Source: Chryseobacterium contaminans (GTDB lineage Bacteria; Bacteroidota; Bacteroidia; Flavobacteriales; Weeksellaceae). From it: a DNA stretch of 64,000 nucleotides. The stretch spans positions 62,001 to 126,000 of the forward strand of contig NZ_MAYF01000001.1 of assembly GCF_001684955.1 (NCBI RefSeq), written 5' to 3'. How positions within the stretch are numbered: the stretch's first letter is position 1; the number at the start of each line of letters is the position of its first letter. This document shows, in pieces, positions 8,067 to 15,750 of this stretch. The position numbers and the translations under genes were made by a program. The notes under the pieces are model-generated. The model saw nothing but the letters and a program-made list of their open reading frames with translations. It ran no database searches and had not been told where the DNA came from.

Positions 8067-10280
8067 TTAATAGTTTTTAATATCTGATAAAGTAATATTA
8101 TAATAATTGAGAACTGTTCTCAATTCATTATAGGTATCAATTTTGTTAATTGAAAGTGAGGAAAAATCAACAACTCTTTCTAATTCTTTTTTGACCATAT
8201 TTTTTTCCATTTCAAAAGTGGATTCATCATTGAATTCCGGAAAAACAACCAAATCATGAATGACCGAATATATTTTATCTTTGTGGTTCCTTAAAACTCG
8301 TCCACGACGTTGAATAAATTGTCTTGGGTTACCTGTACTTGAACAAAATATTGCCAATTCAGTTCTTGGAACGTCAACACCTTCGTCTAAACATTTTATT
8401 GATGTCAATACATGAATGCTTCCATCTTGGAACTCTTTAATAACAGTATTACGATCTACAGTGGAAGATGTAAATTGTTTTACCATTATTGAACTATCTG
8501 TTGAGCTAACTGCTCGGGTATACTCATTAATTAATCTAATATCTTCTGAGTCTTCAACTAGATCATCAGTATCTTCATAGTTTGGTTCGACTCCTTCAGG
8601 GACGTAAACCAAGCTATATTTTAAATTTCCTCTATTTTGGAATTCAGATTCCAAAATACTTTTAAAAACATTTAGTTTATTATGGGCTTTATGAATTATT
8701 CTTTTTCTTTCTAACAGAAGCATTTCCACTTCCTTGCATTCTTTATATCTTTTAGTTACAGAATCAAAATATTTAATTAGTTGTTTGGATTTCTTTATAT
8801 ATTCAGATAATTCGGTATTAGTTAGTTTTATTACATGAGGATAGTATTTGTATTTACATAGCCAGCCCATTTGCATAGCTTGCTCCATTGTAAAGCTATA
8901 CACAAAAGGAGGAGTATCACTAAAAAAAGACTCAATATTTTGATTTCCAAAACTATCGTATTGTCTCGTAGGCGTAGCAGATAAACCTATTCTTTGGTTC
9001 AGATGGATATTAGGTAGAATTTTTGAAATGTTTTTTGAACCTAAATTGTGTGCTTCATCTGCTATGAATAAGGTTTTAGAAGGTAAATTTTTAAAATGAG
9101 ATTGAAATCCTTTTTTATGAAAGGCCGCATATGTTACTATTACAACAAATGAAGTATCGATAAATTTACTTGCGCTATTGACAAATGAAATGTTTTGCGG
9201 CCATTTTTCTTTGGCGGTAATTGTAATTATATTATTAAAATTGAATTTGCGACATTCATTTCTCCATTGTTCTAGCAAGGCTGTAGTAGGTACAATAATA
9301 ATTGCCTTATAAGAACCTTCTATTATATATTCATTCAATAAACAATTAAGAGAAGTTAGTGTTTTTCCAGTTCCTGTGGCCATATTGAATATTCCTTTTC
9401 GATTATTGCATATCCAATTATTATAAGCTTCTATTTGATAAACTCGAGGTCCTTCAGTATATGGAAAACGAGGTAATTTTTCCTCTTTTTCAATTTTTTT
9501 TATCTTTTCAATCGCAGTAGCAATTGATTCTTGAATTTTTGGATTTTGAAATGTAATTCTTTTTTTCTCAATAAGTTCCTTTTCTTTAACAAGGAGTTCT
9601 AAAATATTTTTATGACCAAACTCTTCTTTGATATTATATACAATATCTTTAGTATCAAGATATTCAACGAAAGCAGCTTTTTCTTCAAAAATTTCATTAA
9701 AATACTTATCTTGTTTCTTAATGAATTTTTTTGAACGGTCATCATCCCAAGATAAAAAACATTCAAGTTCTTCAAGGTTTTCAAGTAATCCGTAAGCTGT
9801 AAAATTACATGATGACTTAAATCCTACACTGTGAGTTTTATCACGGAAAATCCCTGATTTATAATGAGCAATTCCTATTTTTTCTTTTGGTTTTATAATC
9901 TTAATCTCAATCCTGTTATTAGCAATTAACCATGAAAAACATTCAAAAAAATGAATTCCATATTCATCAAGAGAAACTTTTAGATCTCTTATATTACTAA
10001 AATCTTGTATAGTAAAAAAATCTTTTCTTTGCCCTCTTTCAATCGCATCCTTGTCCTGTGGAGAGAGAATGTTATTTATAATAATTCTCATCTTTCCCCC
10101 GGAATAAATAAAGTTTGCAAAGCCTAAAGAGAGTACGCTTATCGCAGATGAACTAAAATAACCTAGTAATAAGTCAAAACTACTGCTGTTGCATAATGCA
10201 TCGAGGTAAAATTGTAAAGGTTCATCTTCACTACCAGTTTTATAGTCTCTATCTTCAGCCCAAGTAATATCTTTCATCAT
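8067..10280 (-). CDS. PLD-like/SF2 helicase fusion protein
   Basis: The N-terminal ~200 residues look like a phospholipase-D-type domain as found in front of many restriction helicases (region LLLGYFSSSAISVL, then GGKMRIIINN). The SF2 helicase follows: Walker A MATGTGKT, DEAH box (IADEAHNL), GLSATPTR (motif III region), and the C-terminal motif VI QRRGRVLR with IKCLDEGVDVP before it. The protein is 737 aa; a second Met follows the first, so the start may be one codon later. It lies 9 bp after the desulfurase stop. In a defence operon it could translocate on DNA for restriction of unmodified phage DNA. No complete HKD catalytic motif was seen in the PLD-like part, so nuclease activity is uncertain. 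Confidence 0.82.
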   Translation of the reverse strand: MMKDITWAEDRDYKTGSEDEPLQFYLDALCNSSSFDLLLGYFSSSAISVLSLGFANFIYSGGKMRIIINNILSPQDKDAIERGQRKDFFTIQDFSNIRDLKVSLDEYGIHFFECFSWLIANNRIEIKIIKPKEKIGIAHYKSGIFRDKTHSVGFKSSCNFTAYGLLENLEELECFLSWDDDRSKKFIKKQDKYFNEIFEEKAAFVEYLDTKDIVYNIKEEFGHKNILELLVKEKELIEKKRITFQNPKIQESIATAIEKIKKIEKEEKLPRFPYTEGPRVYQIEAYNNWICNNRKGIFNMATGTGKTLTSLNCLLNEYIIEGSYKAIIIVPTTALLEQWRNECRKFNFNNIITITAKEKWPQNISFVNSASKFIDTSFVVIVTYAAFHKKGFQSHFKNLPSKTLFIADEAHNLGSKNISKILPNIHLNQRIGLSATPTRQYDSFGNQNIESFFSDTPPFVYSFTMEQAMQMGWLCKYKYYPHVIKLTNTELSEYIKKSKQLIKYFDSVTKRYKECKEVEMLLLERKRIIHKAHNKLNVFKSILESEFQNRGNLKYSLVYVPEGVEPNYEDTDDLVEDSEDIRLINEYTRAVSSTDSSIMVKQFTSSTVDRNTVIKEFQDGSIHVLTSIKCLDEGVDVPRTELAIFCSSTGNPRQFIQRRGRVLRNHKDKIYSVIHDLVVFPEFNDESTFEMEKNMVKKELERVVDFSSLSINKIDTYNELRTVLNYYNITLSDIKNY

Positions 10281-10289
10281 AAGATAAAA

Positions 10290-11408
10290 TTATTTGATGT
10301 ATTTTTTTATATATGTAATAAATTCATCAACCTCGGATTCTTTAATCTGATGATCAATAGATATTCTTATTGTTTGATTACATTCTTGATCCGTAAGGCC
10401 CATCGCTTTTAATACATGGGAGCTTTCAATAATTTGAGAAGTACAGGCAGAACCATTACTCAATGCATAATGAGTTGCATTGGGAATAAAAGTTTCAGCA
10501 TTAATTCCTGGTATAATGAAGTCTATAATATTAAAGATCCTATGAATAGGACTCCCTATAACCTTAGTTCCATTAATATCTAAGATTTTGTTTGTAATAT
10601 ATTCATGTATTTTTTTTGTCAATTGGTAATTGATCTCTTGCTCTTGGATAGCTATTTCGCAAGCTTTTCCCAATCCTACAATTAGTGGAGTATTATATGT
10701 TCCGGGCCTCATTCCTTTCTCTTGGCTACCTCCATGAAGCAAAGGAGTAATTTCAATTGCCTTTGATTTGTATAATATTCCAATGCCCTTTGGGGCATTT
10801 AGTTTGTGACCACTAAAACAAAGCATATCAATTTTATCTCTAATGACATCGATACTTATTTTACCCACTGCTTGGGTAGCATCGCAGAAAAAAGTAATTT
10901 TATTTTTTTTTGCGATTGTTCCGATTTTCTCTATCGGCTGTATGATACCTGTTTCGTTATTAACATGCATAATGCATATTAAAATTGTGTCAGGGCGAAT
11001 AGATTTTTCCAATTCAGAGAGTGATATTAATCCATCTGTATCTACATCTAAATAGGTTATTTCTACCCCTTTTGTTTCTAGGTACTCACAAGTTGCAAGG
11101 ACAGCTTTATGTTCTGTCTTGGTTGTGACGATATGATTTCCCTTGTCATAATTAGCCTCTATATACCCCTTTAACGCAAGGTTTATCGATTCTGTAGCAC
11201 CAGAAGTAAAAATGATTTCATTCTCATTCGAATTAATTAATTCAGCAACTTGCTTTCGTGATTTTGCAATAGCAGAGCTTGATTTTTGACCAAATTCGTG
11301 ACTACTCGATGCATTGCCATAAAACTCTGTAAAATATGGAATCATTGAATCAAAAACTCTCGAATCAATCTTAGTCGTGCTTGCTGTATCAAAATAAATT
11401 ATTGACAT
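10290..11408 (-). CDS. dndA: Cysteine desulfurase of the phosphorothioation operon
   Basis: A PLP-dependent class V aminotransferase-fold desulfurase of NifS/IscS type. SGHKLNAPKG holds the PLP lysine (K202), SGATESINLAL is the cofactor-binding segment near 69-79, and GSACTS holds the catalytic cysteine C322. It strips sulfur from L-cysteine as a persulfide for transfer to DndC. It is the first gene of the leftward operon, and its position makes DndA the natural name; sequence alone cannot separate DndA from IscS/NifS. Upstream is 740 bp without a convincing gene, which should contain the operon promoter. Full length at 372 aa. Confidence 0.85.
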   Translation of the reverse strand: MSIIYFDTASTTKIDSRVFDSMIPYFTEFYGNASSSHEFGQKSSSAIAKSRKQVAELINSNENEIIFTSGATESINLALKGYIEANYDKGNHIVTTKTEHKAVLATCEYLETKGVEITYLDVDTDGLISLSELEKSIRPDTILICIMHVNNETGIIQPIEKIGTIAKKNKITFFCDATQAVGKISIDVIRDKIDMLCFSGHKLNAPKGIGILYKSKAIEITPLLHGGSQEKGMRPGTYNTPLIVGLGKACEIAIQEQEINYQLTKKIHEYITNKILDINGTKVIGSPIHRIFNIIDFIIPGINAETFIPNATHYALSNGSACTSQIIESSHVLKAMGLTDQECNQTIRISIDHQIKESEVDEFITYIKKYIK

Positions 11409-12149
11409 TTGTTTTTTTATACAATATTACAAAAGCTTGGAAAAAAAGAATATCATTAGACCAATTTTAACGCACATCATAACTGGCTAAAAGTAGGATA
11501 GATATTTAATATAAAAATACGGAAAACCGTAATTAATAACATTCTTATTAAACTCAATAGATTTTGACAATCATTGTAGAATTTTAAATAGTAGATAATT
11601 TAAGAATGTGAGTGTTATATATATCTAATTTTTTAAGTATAAAATTATGGCTTCTCATATTATTTTGATTTGAAATGTCCTAAATTATATTTTTCTATCA
11701 GAAAAATATAAAAAAATCCCTAAGTCACTTTTATATATCCTAACTGTACTTTTAAATACATGACTTTAGAAATTCATACTTTCCATTAAAATTAAAGTAA
11801 TATTTTAATTTCATTTATTTGTTTCTGGATATAGTTTTTATAAAGATAGTAAAAATGTTATATATCAAAGTATCGAGAGTTGAAATAACAATTTTATGAA
11901 GAATAAAATCAAAAAGAAAACAGTGAAAGTTATGTAAGAATTACCAACATTAATTGTGTATTAAAGTCAATTTTAATGGATTAAGTTAGCTAGTAGAAGT
12001 AAAAAAATATTAAAACCAAATTTAATTTTTGTAATTGCTGATTATGGGTAGGGTGTCAGAGGATTAGTTCAATTGTTAATGTCATGATGCTTCCAGAAGA
12101 TTTATATTTTATTAATTATTAGCTCTAATTTAAACTACAAATTAATAAC
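11409..12149. other. AT-rich non-coding region upstream of the dnd operon
   Basis: No credible gene was found in these ~740 bp. A perfect 11-bp inverted repeat with a 5-nt loop lies at 11685-11711 (arm TTATATTTTTC), and a short hairpin TACGG/CCGTA lies at 11518-11531. Neither is followed by a clear T-run, so they are more likely operator or processing sites than terminators. The promoter of the leftward operon should lie near 11409-11500, but no exact TAnnTTTG box was found there. The stretch may be a decayed gene within the cargo. Confidence 0.5.
11685..11711. repeat. Perfect 11-bp inverted repeat, 5-nt loop
   Basis: TTATATTTTTC at 11685-11695 and its exact reverse complement at 11701-11711 enclose TATCA. 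It lies about 280 bp upstream of the desulfurase start. It may be an operator or an RNA hairpin; high AT content makes chance formation possible. Confidence 0.4.
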
Positions 12150-12308
12150 TTATTCATTTGGCTCATTATAGGTGCTGGATAATACTGTTCTCTTGAAATT
12201 TTGCTTTTTTACTCTTCTTTTGATTTTTATTTTTTTTATTTGAAGTACAAGAAATTGCTTTAATATAAAATCTAAATCTTCCTCCTTGATTGTCAAAATA
12301 ACCTTCAT
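12150..12308 (-). CDS. Possible 52-aa small protein
   Basis: An ATG-started frame of 53 codons follows the superinfection-immunity gene by 23 bp on the same strand. The peptide begins MKVILTIKEEDLDFILKQF, which looks like an ordered N-terminus, and continues as a lysine-rich tail. No ribosome-binding site is obvious and the composition of the tail is typical of AT-rich random sequence. It could be a real small cargo gene or the end of a decayed one. Confidence 0.2.
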   Translation of the reverse strand: MKVILTIKEEDLDFILKQFLVLQIKKIKIKRRVKKQNFKRTVLSSTYNEPNE

Positions 12309-12331
12309 TACTTTTAGATAATTTACTGGTA

Positions 12332-12691
12332 TTAATTATTTAATACTTTTTGTTTTTCAACTTCGAATTCCTCTTCATTAATAGCGCCTGAATTACGTAA
12401 ATTATTTAATTTATGGAGTTTATCATATTTGTCTAAAACTACTGTATTTTCAGGTTTACTCTTTATATAAATAACGTTTTTACTCGAAAATGCTTTTGCA
12501 AATGCCAACCACCAACCATATACGGTCCAACCAAAAAATAAATTAATTAGTAAAACACTGAAAAATTTGAATCTTAATATATATACTCTAAATAAAGCAA
12601 TTATTGTAGGAATAAAATAGATAAAGAGAATTATTTTGACAAATGGAAACTCTCCAGTATTTTGACTCGTTGAAGTTAGTATTGCTAACAT
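12332..12691 (-). CDS. Superinfection-immunity-type membrane protein with SHOCT tail
   Basis: The 119-aa protein has an N-terminal hydrophobic segment (LFIYFIPTIIALFRV) and a second one containing NLFFGWTVYGWWLAFAKAF, the pattern I associate with the superinfection immunity protein family (Imm_superinfect type, as in T4 Imm). The C-terminus, from about residue 88, fits a SHOCT domain (LRNSGAINEEEFEVEK), a short helical hairpin often attached to membrane proteins. T4 Imm blocks entry of DNA from superinfecting phage at the membrane; a similar role here is inferred. It lies in transposon cargo beside the dnd locus, which suits an anti-phage function. Confidence 0.7.
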   Translation of the reverse strand: MLAILTSTSQNTGEFPFVKIILFIYFIPTIIALFRVYILRFKFFSVLLINLFFGWTVYGWWLAFAKAFSSKNVIYIKSKPENTVVLDKYDKLHKLNNLRNSGAINEEEFEVEKQKVLNN

Positions 12692-12772
12692 ATTTGTTAT
12701 CGATATTATGATTTTGGCTATTATTTAGGTTCTCTTGTTAAGATAATGGGTTCAAATATAAAACATTTAAAC

Positions 12773-12807
12773 AAAAAAGCCACTAATTAGATACGTCTTT
12801 TTAGTGG
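12773..12807 (-). terminator. Hairpin with T-run on the minus strand
   Basis: CCACTAA (12780-12786) pairs with TTAGTGG (12801-12807), and on the minus strand the stem is followed by six T residues (A-run 12773-12778). No annotated gene ends here; it lies between two divergent genes. It could end a short antisense transcript from the XRE side or serve as a 5' leader attenuator for the immunity gene. Confidence 0.4.
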
Positions 12808-12858
12808 TAACATAAACGGAGCTTATTTCCAAGCTTTGTATTCTCTAATTGAGATTAC

Positions 12859-13110
12859 ATGGAGGAAAAAGAATTTTTAAAAGAAGAAGTCTTAAAGAAA
12901 CTAGGCAAGAGGATAAAAGAAATTAGGATAGCTAAGGGTTATTCAAGCTACGAATATTTTGCATATGAGCATAATATATCCAGAGCTCAGTATGGTAGAT
13001 ACGAGAAAGGCGAGGACTTGAGATTTAGTACCTTAGCAAAGGTTATAAATGCCTTTGGGATGACTATGAATGAATTTTTTGCTGAAGGGTTCGAAGACAG
13101 TGAATGTTAA
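12859..13110 (+). CDS. Small XRE-family DNA-binding regulator
   Basis: The 83-aa protein is essentially one HTH_3/XRE domain: KRIKEIRIAKGYSSYEYFA (helices 1-2, about residues 17-35), the recognition-helix region SRAQYGRYEKGE (about 42-53), and a closing segment FSTLAKVINAFGMTMNEFF. Such single-domain repressors often control mobile-element or defence genes. It is transcribed away from the superinfection-immunity gene and towards the leftward transposition genes, so it may regulate either side; the target is not shown by the sequence. Confidence 0.78.
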   Translation: MEEKEFLKEEVLKKLGKRIKEIRIAKGYSSYEYFAYEHNISRAQYGRYEKGEDLRFSTLAKVINAFGMTMNEFFAEGFEDSEC

Positions 13111-13235
13111 TATATAAACACGATCTTTAATAATCATTGTATAATTAGCATGAAATTTTGAAATTTAATCATGAAGCATTTTACAATAATTATTCTAACT
13201 TAAAAAAGCTAAAATATTTGCTTTAAACACTAAGA

Positions 13236-14882
13236 TTAAATGAATAATTTCTTTATTTTTTCTAAAATATTACGGTAGCATAAATCTGAAACTCTTTTTT
13301 CTTCTACAGTTCCATCCTCTTTTTTTGTTTTCTTTTCAATACGGGTTCCTCCATTGTTATAGTTTGTGGGACTGCTAAATAAAAGTCCATCTGATTTTTT
13401 TTCTAACTCTCTTATTTTCTTCCAATTGTAATTGTTATCCGCAATTATAATAATGAAATTATTAATTTCATCATGCGTAAAGTTCTCCAAAGTAGATTTG
13501 TGAACCAGTTGAATCCTTTCATGGAATGCATCGTCAATCAGTAATAGTGAACGGTTGGACAAATCAGTAATAGTAAAGATTATTAAATCGTTATTTTTAT
13601 TAAGAAATTCTTCACAAGAGTATGTTGGTCTAAGCTTTTCAACAACAGAATGCAGCATAAAGAATATTTTCTCCTTATCAATTTTATTGTTCGTTTTATC
13701 TTCTTTACTACCTGAGGTTTCTGCTCCAGGAGAATCAGGATTGGGGTTTTTTGTATTGAAAGTTCCGTAATCTGATGTGGGATTAATAATTGGAGTACCT
13801 GAGCTCGCTTTTTCACTTAATTTATATTCTATAGATATTTGTACAATCTTATTTAAAAGATTGAGTCCAGATTCTATAAAGTTTTTAGAAAGATTAGGGT
13901 TTTTATCATCATTGGTTACAGTGGTGCTTTTATTTTTATTCCCTGGTTTGAATCTTTTACCCTTACCCGTATTATCATTATTACCATTATCATTTTTTTC
14001 ACCGGAAGTATAATCAATAAACTTAACAGTATCTACAGTGTATAAATTGCTAAAATTGTGAGAAGAAGTAATATCAATTATCTCAGTAACAATAAAGTAT
14101 TTTTTGCCATCCCTATTTATGTAGTAGCCTTTGGTCTCCAAATAAAGCTTTTCCTTTATTGGGACTTTAAAATTATATGAAATACTATTGGGATTGTTTA
14201 AAATTTGTTTATATAAATTAGCTTGTGTGTTAATTAGATTGTACCACAAGTAATCATCTTTTGAGAATAGAAAAAAAGCTAATGACTTAGCTAGTGCTTT
14301 TGTTAGTTGATCGCCTCTTTTTCTTACTGATATTTCGCCAACCTGAAGATCTTCTTGTTGTACAATACGCCATTTTATGAGATCTTTTAAGTCTCCAAAA
14401 TCATTACAGAATAAATTCTTGATTAGTAGTGAATTAATTAAATAGAAGGCTTGTCCTATAACAATTGATGGAACAATATATGTTACTGGACCTGATTCAT
14501 AGCTGCGCTCAAATTCATAGTATTGGCAACCTTCAGATTCTTTACCAAACTCTAAATTAGAGCTTGGATTATATGTTTGAAATTCAATTTCATCATAATT
14601 TTCTAACCAAAATGAGCGTTTGTAAAGTCTATTATTTAGTTTTTTTGATTCACTGTCAAAATTATCTCCTATTTTAAGAAATATCAAGCTTTCAATATTA
14701 TGGTTCCGATAAATATGAGATTGTATCTTCTCAACTTTAAATCCATCTACATACTCCGGAATAATATGTGCAAATTCTATTTTTGTATTGGTTTCTAAGT
14801 CAGAGCTTTGCAGTGCATTAGGGAAGTTTGTTATTTTGTAATATCCTTTGTTAATATGTGGAAGTTTAAATTGAAAATCCAT
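13236..14882 (-). CDS. tnsE: TnsE-like target-selection protein
   Basis: At 548 aa it is close to Tn7 TnsE in length and has a similar layout: an N-terminal domain containing TYIVPSIVIGQAFYLINS (about residues 134-151), which matches the corresponding TnsE segment of the IP-x-x-x-x-A-x-x-x-LINS type; a low-complexity Asn/Lys/Gly/Thr-rich linker (about 285-395); and a C-terminal domain beginning near residue 408. In Tn7, TnsE with TnsABC directs insertion into replicating or conjugating DNA through DNA 3' ends and the sliding clamp. It is the last gene of the transposition module, the position tnsE has in Tn7, 22 bp after the 159-aa gene. Divergent, so the call rests on layout, one motif and position. 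Confidence 0.7.
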   Translation of the reverse strand: MDFQFKLPHINKGYYKITNFPNALQSSDLETNTKIEFAHIIPEYVDGFKVEKIQSHIYRNHNIESLIFLKIGDNFDSESKKLNNRLYKRSFWLENYDEIEFQTYNPSSNLEFGKESEGCQYYEFERSYESGPVTYIVPSIVIGQAFYLINSLLIKNLFCNDFGDLKDLIKWRIVQQEDLQVGEISVRKRGDQLTKALAKSLAFFLFSKDDYLWYNLINTQANLYKQILNNPNSISYNFKVPIKEKLYLETKGYYINRDGKKYFIVTEIIDITSSHNFSNLYTVDTVKFIDYTSGEKNDNGNNDNTGKGKRFKPGNKNKSTTVTNDDKNPNLSKNFIESGLNLLNKIVQISIEYKLSEKASSGTPIINPTSDYGTFNTKNPNPDSPGAETSGSKEDKTNNKIDKEKIFFMLHSVVEKLRPTYSCEEFLNKNNDLIIFTITDLSNRSLLLIDDAFHERIQLVHKSTLENFTHDEINNFIIIIADNNYNWKKIRELEKKSDGLLFSSPTNYNNGGTRIEKKTKKEDGTVEEKRVSDLCYRNILEKIKKLFI

Positions 14883-14904
14883 ATTTTTTTATATTATTTT
14901 GTGA

Positions 14905-15384
14905 TTAGGCTAAATTACATTGACGTTTATATTCCTTTATAGCATCTCTGTATTTTTGGTTATTAATATATGCTTTTTTAGGAATCATATTGTGATCTAG
15001 CCAATACACCTGACCCCAAAGTGATTTGTTCGTTTTCGGGATTCTATATTCATAAATCCTTTTTTCTTTTTCAAGTTTTTCCAGGTAGAAAATTATCTTT
15101 TTTTGACAGGATTTTTCTTCATATATAGTGTTTGATAGGTAACATAAAATCTCATTTTCAGATAGAAATTTATTCTTAAATTTCAGTAAATCTAATATCT
15201 GTTTTTCTGTTGAAATTTCAGTAGATGTTAGTACAGGATTAGGTTTTTTAGTGCTCTGATAATTAGGATGTAAAGTGTTTTTGTTTATTTGTTTTTTTAA
15301 TGTACAGCCAAATGGATTTTTCAACTTAAACAAGCTGCATTTTTTTTGTAAAATTTCTTGTAATTTCAGCATAATATATTTCAT
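14905..15384 (-). CDS. Unknown protein between tniQ and tnsE, winged-helix-like
   Basis: A basic 159-aa protein I do not recognise. The N-terminal third is rich in Lys, Asn and Cys; the C-terminal two thirds looks like a winged helix (STEKQILDLLKFKNKFLSE, then KIIFYLEKLEKEKRIYEY and a WGQVYWLD strand). It starts at the ATG ending at 15384; a second Met at codon 5 (15372) is also possible. It is cotranscribed with tnsE (22-bp gap) and separated from tniQ by 366 bp with strong hairpins. A DNA-binding accessory factor in target choice or a cargo regulator are both possible. Confidence 0.65.
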   Translation of the reverse strand: MKYIMLKLQEILQKKCSLFKLKNPFGCTLKKQINKNTLHPNYQSTKKPNPVLTSTEISTEKQILDLLKFKNKFLSENEILCYLSNTIYEEKSCQKKIIFYLEKLEKEKRIYEYRIPKTNKSLWGQVYWLDHNMIPKKAYINNQKYRDAIKEYKRQCNLA

Positions 15385-15476
15385 TATTAATTAATAAATT
15401 TTTATATTTGCTATAAGAAATAAAGGGATCGGATAAAAGAATTTTCCTTTACCATTATTTTTTATAACACATAAGT

Positions 15477-15515
15477 CCGTTAAAGTAATTCGACCTACAC
15501 TTAACGGATTTTTTT
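15477..15515 (+). terminator. Rho-independent terminator-like hairpin, plus strand
   Basis: CCGTTAA (15477-15483) pairs with TTAACGG (15501-15507) and is followed by a T-run on the plus strand. All neighbouring genes run leftwards, so it would end a plus-strand transcript starting near the TATATTTG box at 15403-15410, giving an RNA of roughly 100 nt. Confidence 0.45.
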
Positions 15516-15561
15516 ATTTTCTTTTTCTATTAAATTTTCTTCCTTTTTAAACTCGTAAGAG

Positions 15562-15569
15562 CAAATATA
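15562..15569 (-). promoter_or_regulatory. Bacteroidota-type -7 box upstream of 159-aa gene and tnsE
   Basis: On the minus strand the sequence reads TATATTTG, an exact TAnnTTTG match. A transcript would start near 15556 and have a leader of about 170 nt. No clear TTG at -33 was found. Confidence 0.35.
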
Positions 15570-15655
15570 ATAATTTTCGGTTATATTAAAAAAAAATTAT
15601 TTTAAACGGTGTAAATGTACGGTATGTACAGTAAATTGTTTGTTTATGTTATGGT

Positions 15656-15695
15656 ATTATCAATATAAAGAATATAAACAATATATATTGATAAT
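15656..15695. repeat. 12-bp perfect inverted repeat downstream of tniQ
   Basis: ATTATCAATATA at 15656-15667 and its exact reverse complement at 15684-15695 are separated by 16 nt. It lies about 55 bp after the tniQ stop and may end or stabilise the tnsA-tnsB-tnsC-tniQ transcript, although no T-run follows. Confidence 0.45.
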
Positions 15696-15750
15696 ATTTA
15701 TTTAAAGAAAATCTGCTGTGCTAGAGTTGAATTTTTTTAAGAATAGAATA

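Larger units (their letters stand above)
15385..15750. other. Structured intergenic region between tniQ and the 159-aa gene
   Basis: These 366 bp hold no credible gene but several signals. An exact TATATTTG box on the plus strand (15403-15410) is followed about 67 nt later by a hairpin with a T-run (15477-15515). A minus-strand TATATTTG box lies at 15562-15569, suitable for driving the 159-aa gene and tnsE. A 12-bp perfect inverted repeat lies at 15656-15695. A short TGTAC/GTACA dyad near 15616-15630 could be an operator. Confidence 0.5.

Noticed and set aside
15477-15515. Terminator of the tniQ transcript
   Set aside because: The T-run is on the plus strand, while tniQ and its neighbours are on the minus strand.
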